This document shows positions 14,781 through 22,412 of a DNA stretch of 64,000 nucleotides, piece by piece (positions within the stretch are counted from its first letter, which is position 1; each line of letters starts with the position of its first letter). Source of the DNA: Paraburkholderia madseniana (GTDB taxonomy: Bacteria; Pseudomonadota; Gammaproteobacteria; Burkholderiales; Burkholderiaceae); contig NZ_VOSW01000034.1 in NCBI RefSeq assembly GCF_009690905.1, positions 25,542 through 89,541 on the forward strand, read 5' to 3'. The notes under the pieces are model-generated. The model was given only the letters and a program-made list of their open reading frames with translations. It was not told the origin of the DNA and did no database searches. The position numbers were made by a program, and so were the translations under genes.

Positions 14781-17405
14781 GTGGATGTGCTGACGAATGA
14801 CCGGGTACCGGATGCAGGCGGCTCGCTTCCGGTGACCTTTGCCAAAACGCCGGAGGCGGCCGAAGTTGATGACGCTGTCGGCGCTATCACGGCGGTTGCC
14901 TCACCCCATGACCTCTGGCCGCAGCCACTCGACACAGGCTGGCAGTGCGTCAGCACGCCGGCCGGCGCATGCGCCTCCCCCGCCGACTTGCCCGCGCAGG
15001 GCTGGCTCGCCGCGCAAGTACCCGGTACGGTGGCAAGCGCGCGCCGTGCTGCGGGCCTGCTGGACGCCGCGAATCCGCCGCCGCTTGCCTTCGACGATCA
15101 CTGGTACCGGCTCACGCTGACGGGCACAGGCAAACGCCGCCTGCGCCTGCACGGCCTCGCCACGCTCGCCGAAGTCTGGCTCGACGGCATCAGGCTTATC
15201 GAGTCGGATTCGATGTTCGTCGCGCACGATCTCGACATCGAACTGCACGGCAGTGCGACACTCGCGCTGTGCTTTCGCTCGCTGACCCCGGCGCTGGCGG
15301 CCAAACGCTCACGTGCCCGCTGGCGGCCACGGCTCGTCACGCCACCCACCTTGCGCAACGTGCGCACCACCCTGCTCGGCCATATGCCGGGATGGTGTCC
15401 ATCGGTGCAGGCAGTTGGCCCATGGCGGCCGATTGAAATGTTGAGCGACGCGCCGCACGCATTCGACACGATTGATCTGACAAACCGCCTCGAAGACGAC
15501 GACGGCGTTGTTTCGCTTACGCTACATTTCGTGCATCCGCATGACGTCGACACGTGCACCGCAACGTTAAATTGCGGCGGTTGTGTTTCGTCTTTGCAAT
15601 GGAACGATGCCTATACACTGACCGGAAGCGTGCGTGTGCCGCATGTCGAACGCTGGTGGCCCCACACGCACGGCGAGCCAACTCTATATCCTCTGACGTT
15701 GCAGCTTGATGACGAACACGCGATATCCCAGTCATTGGGATTCATCGGCTTTCGCAGCATCGAAGTGGATCGCGGCGCGGACGGTACGGGCTTCGCATTG
15801 CGCGTAAATGACACACCGGTGTTCTGCCGTGGCGCCTGCTGGACCAGCGCGGATCTCGTCACGCTGACCGGCACCGAGGCGCAACTGCGCCACACTTTCG
15901 CGCTCGCCCGCGATGCCGGCATGAACATGCTGCGGGTAGGCGGCACGATGGTGTACGAGTCCGACGCGTTCTACGCACTGGCTGACGAATACGGCCTCCT
16001 CGTCTGGCAAGACTTCGCGCTGGCGAATTTCGACTACCCGACCGATGCCGCCTTCGGTGCTTCCATCGAGCGCGAAGCGACGCAATTTCTGACCCGCACA
16101 AGGCGCTTCGCATCGCTCGCGGTGTTGTGCGGCGGCAGCGAAGTCGACCAGCAGGCGGCCATGTTCGGCCTGCCCGCTTCAATGCGCGCGCAACCACTTT
16201 TTACCGAACAGCTACCCGCCATCGCCGCGCGCGAGCGCGCAGACGTACCGTATGTGAGCAACTCGCCCTCGGGCGGCGCGTGGCCGTTTTCGACTAACGA
16301 GGGCATCACGCATTACTACGGAGTCGGCGCCTATCAACGCCCACTCGACGACGTGCGCCGCGCGCAGGTCCGTTTCGCCGCCGAATGCCTCGCCTTCGCC
16401 AACGTGCCGGACGACGCCACCTTGCACGACGCGCTGGGCACGATTCATCTGCACGATCCGCGCTGGAAAAGAGCCGTGCCGCGCGACCCCGGCGCCGGCT
16501 GGGACTTCGACGACGTGCGCGACCACTATCTTCAGACGCTCTACGGCATCGAGCCGGCACAGTTGCGGTACGAAGACCCTGAGCGCTACCTGGATCTGTC
16601 GCGCGCGGTGGTCGCCGACCTGATGGGCGACGTATTCGCCGAATGGCGGCGCGCCGGCTCGGCGTGCGGCGGCGCGCTGGTCTGGCAGCTTCAGGATCTG
16701 CAGCCGGGCGCAGGCTGGGGCTTGATCGACGCCACAGGACGGCCTAAAAGCGCCCTGCACGGCCTCGCGCGGACGCTGCAACCCATCCAGGTGGTCATGA
16801 TCGACGAAGGCCTCAACGGCCTCGATATCCATCTGCTGAACGAACGTGCCGAGCCGTTGCACGCTCAACTTGAGCTGGTCTGCCTGCGCGACGGCAGCGT
16901 CAAGGTCGCGTCGGCCAGCCGCGCGGTCGAACTGGCGCCGCACAGCGCGCAGCGTATCGGCGCGGCCGGGCACCTCGGCCAGTTCTTCGATTTCACGCAC
17001 GCATACCGCTTCGGGCCGCGCGCCCACGACGTCACGATTGCAACACTGCGCGATCCGGCGAGCGGCAAGATCGTGTCAGAAGCGGTTCATCTGCCAGAGC
17101 GGCGCGCCCGCGAACGACACGACCTCGGTCTGACGGTCCGCGCCGAGCGTACCGCCGACGGCTGGCAGTTGATTATCGAAGCGAAGCGCTTTGCACGCTT
17201 CGTTCATATCATTGACACGCATTACCGCGCCGCGCACGACTGGTTCCATCTGCCGCCGAACCGCCCCTGCGCCGTACCGCTCATCCCCGTTGAGAAACTC
17301 GTTGCGCACGCATCTAACGCGGCGTTTAAAGCTGATGCAACATGCGGGGTGCCCGCCGGCGAAGTCCGCGCGATCAATGCGATATCCGCCATCATCTACG
17401 GATGA
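14781..17405 (+). CDS. GH2-like (beta-mannosidase type) glycoside hydrolase, cytoplasmic
   Basis: The start is GTG, with AGGA seven bases before. The 874-residue protein has the GH2 order: N-terminal jelly roll (WLAAQVPGTVASARRA near 75; FDDHWYRLTLTGTG near 104; LATLAEVWLDG), an immunoglobulin-like domain, then the TIM barrel (RGACWTSADLV near 350; GMNMLRVGGTMVYESDAFY near 380; LLVWQDFALANFDYP). The acid/base is probably Glu454 in LCGGSEVDQQ, where most members have Asn before Glu; the nucleophile is probably Glu535 in VRFAAECLAF. No signal peptide is present, so it acts inside the cell, unless it has lost hydrolysis and serves as a transferase. It closes the carrier-protein operon (30 bases after DUF1839). 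Confidence 0.8.
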   Translation: MDVLTNDRVPDAGGSLPVTFAKTPEAAEVDDAVGAITAVASPHDLWPQPLDTGWQCVSTPAGACASPADLPAQGWLAAQVPGTVASARRAAGLLDAANPPPLAFDDHWYRLTLTGTGKRRLRLHGLATLAEVWLDGIRLIESDSMFVAHDLDIELHGSATLALCFRSLTPALAAKRSRARWRPRLVTPPTLRNVRTTLLGHMPGWCPSVQAVGPWRPIEMLSDAPHAFDTIDLTNRLEDDDGVVSLTLHFVHPHDVDTCTATLNCGGCVSSLQWNDAYTLTGSVRVPHVERWWPHTHGEPTLYPLTLQLDDEHAISQSLGFIGFRSIEVDRGADGTGFALRVNDTPVFCRGACWTSADLVTLTGTEAQLRHTFALARDAGMNMLRVGGTMVYESDAFYALADEYGLLVWQDFALANFDYPTDAAFGASIEREATQFLTRTRRFASLAVLCGGSEVDQQAAMFGLPASMRAQPLFTEQLPAIAARERADVPYVSNSPSGGAWPFSTNEGITHYYGVGAYQRPLDDVRRAQVRFAAECLAFANVPDDATLHDALGTIHLHDPRWKRAVPRDPGAGWDFDDVRDHYLQTLYGIEPAQLRYEDPERYLDLSRAVVADLMGDVFAEWRRAGSACGGALVWQLQDLQPGAGWGLIDATGRPKSALHGLARTLQPIQVVMIDEGLNGLDIHLLNERAEPLHAQLELVCLRDGSVKVASASRAVELAPHSAQRIGAAGHLGQFFDFTHAYRFGPRAHDVTIATLRDPASGKIVSEAVHLPERRARERHDLGLTVRAERTADGWQLIIEAKRFARFVHIIDTHYRAAHDWFHLPPNRPCAVPLIPVEKLVAHASNAAFKADATCGVPAGEVRAINAISAIIYG

Positions 17406-18034
17406 ATGTCGCCCCTGACCTAGCTATCCCTTCGCAAGGCGCGCAAAACCTCGCGCTGCGCGAATCCAGCTGTCTGGTCTGCGGAGTCACTGTTGGTTTT
17501 TTCGCGACTTTCCGGTCTTCAAAAAAGGCGTTGCGTACGCCACCGTACGCAACGCATGGAACACATATGAATCAAATCCGGCACAACCCGGACGGCCCCC
17601 GATAACGCACACGCAAAGGCTGGTTCATCCGTGAGACAGCCCCCGCAAAGGGACGCTCATCAGCCGCTAACCCAATCCGAACAAGGACTTGACTCGAATA
17701 AAAATACCCCTCACCGGGGGCGCGCGTTAAGCAGGCGTTGTACAGAATTGAAACAAAAAGCCACTTTTGGCTTCCCGCGCTGCTCGGGCTTTGTTCGCTG
17801 CGCCGCACCAGCACTCGTTTTCCCCAGGGTTGGCACGCTCCTCGCTAAAGAAAGAGCGCAACACCGCGACGCCGCGACGAGATCTACAAGAACGGCGGTG
17901 GCGCACCAGGCCAATACGGGGCCGTTCCTGTTCATCCTCGCTGCTCGCCAGGTAGCACGTCGTTCATTCAAGGATGCAGGCATCGGATCAAAAACACGAG
18001 GTTGCGCTGTGCGCCGCTTCAGCAAGGACCGATC
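17406..18034. other. 629-base non-coding gap before the regulator gene
   Basis: No gene is supported here; the open frames lack ribosome sites and family features. Visible structure includes a strong hairpin near 17528-17555 (listed separately), a CCCC-tcacc-GGGG hairpin near 17708 and AAGCCA-cttt-TGGCTT near 17760. A plus-strand promoter for the Crp/Fnr gene must lie here, but I could not fix its -35 and -10 boxes with confidence. Confidence 0.5.
17521..17555 (-). terminator. Intrinsic terminator on the minus strand
   Basis: A perfect 12-bp stem, GCGTTGCGTACG (17528-17539) with CGTACGCAACGC (17544-17555), has a four-base loop. Six A residues at 17521-17526 become a T-tract after the hairpin only on the minus strand. 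There is no T-tract on the plus side. Both flanking genes are on the plus strand, so this would end an unannotated minus-strand transcript. Confidence 0.65.
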
Positions 18035-18769
18035 ATGTTGACACTTCAATCAGATCTGCACGGCAACCATTTGCTCGGCGCATTGCCGTCCCACGAATGG
18101 CAAGCACTTGCCCCTCATCTCGAACTCGTTCATCTGCGCACCGAGCAACTGCTGTGCGACTCAGGTCAACGGATCCATCACGTCTACTTCCCGACCACCG
18201 CGATCATCTCGATGCTTTCGACGATGGAAGACGGCAGCTCGGTCGAAATCGCCGCGGTCGGCCGCGAAGGCATGACCGGCGTGCCGGTGCTCACGGGCGG
18301 CGAAACCATGCCGAACCGCGTGCAGGTGCAATGCGCCGGCTTCGCCTACCGGATGAACGCACAGGCGCTCAAGCAGCAATTCGCACGCTCAGACTTCCTG
18401 CGCCGCCTGATGCTGCTTTACATGCACGCCCTGCTCACGCAGGTCGCGCAGACCGCCGCCTGCAATCGCCACCACGCGTTGAACAAGCAACTGTGCCGCT
18501 GGCTGCTGATTGAAGTGGACCGCGTGGCGTCGAACGATCTGACGGTCACCCAGCAACTGATCGCCGACATGCTCGGCGTGCGCCGCGAAGGCATCACCGA
18601 AGCGGCCGGCAAGTTGCACGACGAAGGCCTGATTCATCACAGCCGCGGCCACATCAAGATACTCGATCGCAAGGGTCTCGAAGCGCGCGCCTGCGAATGC
18701 TACGGCCTCGTCAAGCGGGAATTCGACCGCCTGCTGCCGCGTCTTCGCCAGGCCGAGACCGTCGAATAA
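18035..18769 (+). CDS. Crp/Fnr-family transcription regulator
   Basis: I chose the ATG at 18035 because AAGGA lies six bases before it; a TTG-started longer frame from 18002 is less likely. The 244-residue protein has an N-terminal cyclic-nucleotide-binding-like barrel (LLCDSGQRIHHVYFPTTAII near 40; VGREGMTGVPVLTGG near 80) and a C-terminal winged helix (DLTVTQQLIADMLGVRREGI near 170). The usual GEL...R phosphate-binding cassette of CRP is altered to GREGM, as in many Fnr-like proteins of unknown ligand. It lies 45 bases before the sugar transferase gene and probably controls the export operon downstream, and perhaps the divergent promoters at 10.8 kb. Confidence 0.87.
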   Translation: MLTLQSDLHGNHLLGALPSHEWQALAPHLELVHLRTEQLLCDSGQRIHHVYFPTTAIISMLSTMEDGSSVEIAAVGREGMTGVPVLTGGETMPNRVQVQCAGFAYRMNAQALKQQFARSDFLRRLMLLYMHALLTQVAQTAACNRHHALNKQLCRWLLIEVDRVASNDLTVTQQLIADMLGVRREGITEAAGKLHDEGLIHHSRGHIKILDRKGLEARACECYGLVKREFDRLLPRLRQAETVE

Positions 18770-18814
18770 GCAGTCAACTCAAGGCTGCATCGTTCGATTA
18801 CAGGGTAGATCATT

Positions 18815-20200
18815 ATGTTCAGGAATACTGCGCGATGTCTCGACGCACTCTTTGTGATTGCGGGCGGGCTGCTCGCTCACGGGATGCGCTTTTCGACGCC
18901 GATTGCGTTGTCGGACACCGAGCGCCTCCTGATCGCCTTTAACTGCGTGCTCGTGCTGTTGATGTTTCCCGGCTTCGGCGTCTATGAAACGTGGCGTGGC
19001 AAGGCACTGCCCTCCATGCTGCTGAGAGTCGCCGCCGCATGGCTGGTGGTGGTCGCCACCGCCCTTGTTCTGGCGTTCACACTGCACCGCATGGATGCGC
19101 TTTCGCGCCTGTGGTTCGGTTACTCGACGCTGATCTCCGGCGCGCTGATCATCGCCACCAAGTGCCTCGTGCATGTGGCCTTGCGCAGCGTGCGCCGGCG
19201 CGGCATGAATTTCCGCACGGTCGCGATCGTCGGCGCGCCCGGCTTCTCGCGCACCTTGCTCGCGCATCTCGACCATGCTCCGCAAGCCGGCTTCAAGCCG
19301 GTCTGCGTCTTCGACACCAGCATCGAAGCGGCCGGCACCTATGGCGCGCGGCTCAGCCGCCTGCCGGTGCTGACCGATCTGAATGCGTTCGCCGCCAAGG
19401 TGCGCGACGAACACGTGAACGAAGTGTGGCTCGCGTTGCCGCTTTCGGAAGAACATACGATCTATCGCTTCACGCGCCTCTTTAGGCATGACTTCGTGAA
19501 TCTGCGCTTCATACCCGACGTGCGCAGCCTCTCGCTGTTCAACCACGCGCTGGTCGACGTCGTCGGTTTACCGACGCTCAATCTGAGCGCCACGCCCATC
19601 CCGTCGCCGCAGATGTGGCCCAAGCTGATCTTCGACCGCCTGTTCGCGGCGGCCGCGCTGCTCGCGCTCGCGCCCGTGCTTATCGCGCTCGCGATCGGCA
19701 TCAAGCTGAGCTCGCCCGGGCCGGTGTTTTTCCGCCAGACCCGCAAAGGCGTGGACGGCCAGCCGTTCGCGATCTACAAGTTCCGTTCGATGACCGTGCA
19801 CCACGAAGCGCACGGCCAGGTCACGCAGGCCGCGCGCAACGACGCGCGCATCACGAAACTCGGCGGCTTCATGCGCCGCACCAGTCTCGACGAACTGCCG
19901 CAATTCCTGAACGTGCTGCTCGGCCAGATGTCGGTGGTCGGTCCGCGTCCGCATGCGGTCGAGCACGACGATCTCTACAAGGATCAGGTGTACGGCTATA
20001 TGAACCGCTACCGGATCAAGCCGGGCATCACCGGCTGGGCGCAGGTGAACGGGTATCGCGGCGCCACCACCAAGGTCGAAAAGATGGAAACGCGCGTCAA
20101 ATTCGATCTCTTCTACATCCACAACTGGTCGTTCTGGTTCGACATGAAGATCGTGTTCATCACGATTTTCAAGGGGTTCGTCGGCCGCAACGCATTCTGA
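18815..20200 (+). CDS. Undecaprenyl-phosphate glucose phosphotransferase (BceB/WcaJ/GumD-like)
   Basis: The 461-residue protein has four N-terminal membrane helices, a CoA-binding-like Rossmann region (RTVAIVGAPGFSRTLLAHL near 131), a fifth helix near 275-300, and the C-terminal bacterial sugar transferase domain with VFFRQTRKGVDGQPFAIYKF (first 20 residues), DELPQFLNVLLGQMSVVGPR and ITGWAQVNGYRG. These are hallmarks of polyprenyl-phosphate hexose-1-phosphate transferases, which start repeat-unit assembly by putting glucose-1-P (most often) on undecaprenyl phosphate in the inner membrane. It is first in an export operon with GT2, wza and wzc. Substrate glucose is inferred from similarity to the cepacian enzyme; galactose cannot be excluded. 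Confidence 0.9.
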   Translation: MFRNTARCLDALFVIAGGLLAHGMRFSTPIALSDTERLLIAFNCVLVLLMFPGFGVYETWRGKALPSMLLRVAAAWLVVVATALVLAFTLHRMDALSRLWFGYSTLISGALIIATKCLVHVALRSVRRRGMNFRTVAIVGAPGFSRTLLAHLDHAPQAGFKPVCVFDTSIEAAGTYGARLSRLPVLTDLNAFAAKVRDEHVNEVWLALPLSEEHTIYRFTRLFRHDFVNLRFIPDVRSLSLFNHALVDVVGLPTLNLSATPIPSPQMWPKLIFDRLFAAAALLALAPVLIALAIGIKLSSPGPVFFRQTRKGVDGQPFAIYKFRSMTVHHEAHGQVTQAARNDARITKLGGFMRRTSLDELPQFLNVLLGQMSVVGPRPHAVEHDDLYKDQVYGYMNRYRIKPGITGWAQVNGYRGATTKVEKMETRVKFDLFYIHNWSFWFDMKIVFITIFKGFVGRNAF

Positions 20201-20202
20201 TC

Positions 20203-21156
20203 ATGCCACTCCGGAAACCGTCCCTGAAAGTCTCCGTGATCGTGCCGACGTACCGGCGCACCGCCGATCTCGCGCGCTGCCTCGCGGCGCTCGATGCACA
20301 GGAGCGCCGCGCCGACGAAGTGATCGTGATCGCACGCCACGACGATTACGCGACGCTCGACTGGCTGCGCACGCGCGAAGCGAACCGGCCCGACCCGCGC
20401 CGCTGGATCGTGCTCGTGCACAAGCCGGGCGTGGTCGCCGCCTACAACCTCGGTATCGACAGCGCCAGTGGCGACGTGCTTTGCTTCACCGACGACGATG
20501 CCGCGCCGCATTCCGACTGGATCACGCGGATCGTCCGCGCGTTCGAAAGCGATCCGGCACTCGGCGGCCTCGGCGGACGCGACATCGTGCATGAACGCAA
20601 TGGCATTCTGCAGGGGCAGAAGCTGCGCGTGGGCATCGTGCGCTGGTATGGCCGGACCATCGGCAATCACCATATCGGCCACGGCGCGGCACGCGAAGTC
20701 CAGGTGCTCAAGGGCGTCAACATGGCGTTTCGCCGCGAGGCGATCGGCACGCTGCGCTTCGACGCCCGCTTGCGCGGCACCGGCGCGCAGGTTCACTGCG
20801 AGATGGCCTTCAGTCTGGACGTAGAGCGGCGCGGCTGGACCCTGATTTACGACCCGACGCTGCTGGTGGAGCACTTCCCGGCCCAGCGCAGCGACGAAGA
20901 CCAGCGCTTCACATTTAACGACGCCGCTTTCTATAACGCGTCATTCAATCTCCGACTCATCATGTGCGAATACCTGACGCCTCCCGGCCGATGGGCGTTC
21001 GTCGTTTACTCGACGCTGATCGGCGATCGCGCGGACCCGGGGTTCCTGCGCGCATTGTCGTTGGCATTCGAGCGCGGCGGCGTGGCACTCGCGCTTCGCA
21101 AATGGAGAGTTGGTTTACGCGCAATGCGCGGGGCATGGCAGGAGGCGGCGCGCTGA
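20203..21156 (+). CDS. Family 2 glycosyltransferase
   Basis: The frame is open far upstream, but the real start is the ATG at 20203, two bases after the preceding stop, giving 317 residues beginning MPLRKPSLKVSVIVPTYRRT. GT2 features are the N-terminal VSVIVPTYRR, the metal site LCFTDDDAAPHSDWI near residue 88 and FRREAIGTLRFDARLRG near residue 178. In place of the common ED base pair of residues there is GAQVHCEMAF near 200. The C-terminus is soluble. It follows the initiating transferase directly, so it may add the second sugar of the repeat unit. Confidence 0.85.
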   Translation: MPLRKPSLKVSVIVPTYRRTADLARCLAALDAQERRADEVIVIARHDDYATLDWLRTREANRPDPRRWIVLVHKPGVVAAYNLGIDSASGDVLCFTDDDAAPHSDWITRIVRAFESDPALGGLGGRDIVHERNGILQGQKLRVGIVRWYGRTIGNHHIGHGAAREVQVLKGVNMAFRREAIGTLRFDARLRGTGAQVHCEMAFSLDVERRGWTLIYDPTLLVEHFPAQRSDEDQRFTFNDAAFYNASFNLRLIMCEYLTPPGRWAFVVYSTLIGDRADPGFLRALSLAFERGGVALALRKWRVGLRAMRGAWQEAAR

Positions 21157-21193
21157 CCGAACAGTGCGCGGCTTCACGCGAGGGACCACTAAA

Positions 21194-22387
21194 ATGACTA
21201 TCAGAACGATTGCCGCAGGGCTCGCGGCCACATCTCTATGCGCCTGTGCACTGGCGCCAGGACCCTATCTGGACACCAACCGGCTGGAGCCGCCCGCTCC
21301 GCCGGAGCAGACCGCCGAGAAGTTTCCGGTGCACACGATCGACGTCGGCTATTTTCGCCAGCAACGCGCAGCCGCGGTACCGGCCGCCTGCCCGTTGTCG
21401 TGCCTGACGCCGCAGACGCGCGGTGCTTACGACTACCGGCTCGGCATCGGCGACCAGTTGAGCATCATCGTCTGGGATCACCCGGAACTGACCGGCGGCA
21501 CACTTGGCGGCGTGCCGCCGCTGCCGGGCGTCGGCAACGGCGCAACACCAACGCCCGGACCTACGCAGACGCAAGGCGCGACACCGATCGCGCCGACGCT
21601 GACAGGCGGCGGCGAAGGCGGACTGACCGTGCGCGTCGCCAACAACGGCACGATCTTTTTCCCGCGCGTGGGCCGCGTCAAGGTGCTCGGCATGACCGCG
21701 CAGCAGGTTCAGGAATCGCTGACGAGGGGTCTCGCGAAGACGATTCGTAATCCTCAGCTCGATGTGCGCGTGTCGGGTTTCAACAGTCAGTCGGTGCAGG
21801 TGACCGGCAATCTGCGCACGCCCGCCTCCGAAGCGATCACCGATACGCCGCTGACCGTTCTCGACGCGATCAATCGCGCAGGCGGCGCATTGCCCGACGC
21901 GGATCTGCAGAACGTGGGCGTGACCCGCAGCGGCAAGCGCTATACGGTCGACGTCGCCTCGCTGCTCGAAACCGGCGATCCGCAACAGAACGTGCTGCTG
22001 AAGGACGGCGACATCATCGACGTGCCGGACCGCTCGAACAGCCGCGTCTTCGTGCTCGGCGAAGTGAACAAGCCGACTTCGCTGCCGATGAACCGCGGCC
22101 GCCTGACGCTCGCCGATGCGCTGACCGGCGCCGGCAGCCTCGACGTCAAGACCGGCGACCCGCGCTTCGTCTACGTGCTGCGCGGCGCCGACAAGACGCT
22201 CACGCCCGACGTCTATCAGCTCGACATGACCCAGGTCGACGCGTTGATGCTGATGACCAAGTTCGAACTCCAGCCGAAAGATGTGGTGTACGTGCAGGTC
22301 TCGAGCGCAGCACGCTTTAACCGCGCACTCGAACAGATCACGCCGACTCTGCAGTCCATCTTCTACACGGTGCAGTTGGGCCGGTGA
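21194..22387 (+). CDS. Wza-like outer-membrane polysaccharide exporter (lipoprotein)
   Basis: An ATG at 21194 with GAGGGA upstream gives 397 residues. The signal peptide ends in a lipobox, LCAC, with Cys18 as the lipidation site. The PES domain (YDYRLGIGDQLSIIVWDHPE near 82) is followed by a low-complexity Pro/Gly/Thr insert at about 105-140, then SLBB domains (VQVTGNLRTPASEAITDTPL near 218; RVFVLGEVNKPTSLPMNRG near 284) and the C-terminal amphipathic helix (NRALEQITPTLQSIFYTVQL) that forms the outer-membrane pore in Wza. It exports the finished polymer together with Wzc. The insert in the PES region is longer than in E. coli Wza. Confidence 0.92.
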   Translation: MTIRTIAAGLAATSLCACALAPGPYLDTNRLEPPAPPEQTAEKFPVHTIDVGYFRQQRAAAVPAACPLSCLTPQTRGAYDYRLGIGDQLSIIVWDHPELTGGTLGGVPPLPGVGNGATPTPGPTQTQGATPIAPTLTGGGEGGLTVRVANNGTIFFPRVGRVKVLGMTAQQVQESLTRGLAKTIRNPQLDVRVSGFNSQSVQVTGNLRTPASEAITDTPLTVLDAINRAGGALPDADLQNVGVTRSGKRYTVDVASLLETGDPQQNVLLKDGDIIDVPDRSNSRVFVLGEVNKPTSLPMNRGRLTLADALTGAGSLDVKTGDPRFVYVLRGADKTLTPDVYQLDMTQVDALMLMTKFELQPKDVVYVQVSSAARFNRALEQITPTLQSIFYTVQLGR

Positions 22388-22412
22388 ACAACGCTCGCAA
22401 CGGAGTATTCCT

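Noticed and set aside
17631..18041. 136-codon plus-strand frame in the large intergenic gap
   Set aside because: There is no ribosome site, composition is low-complexity, and it overlaps the start of the regulator gene in another frame.
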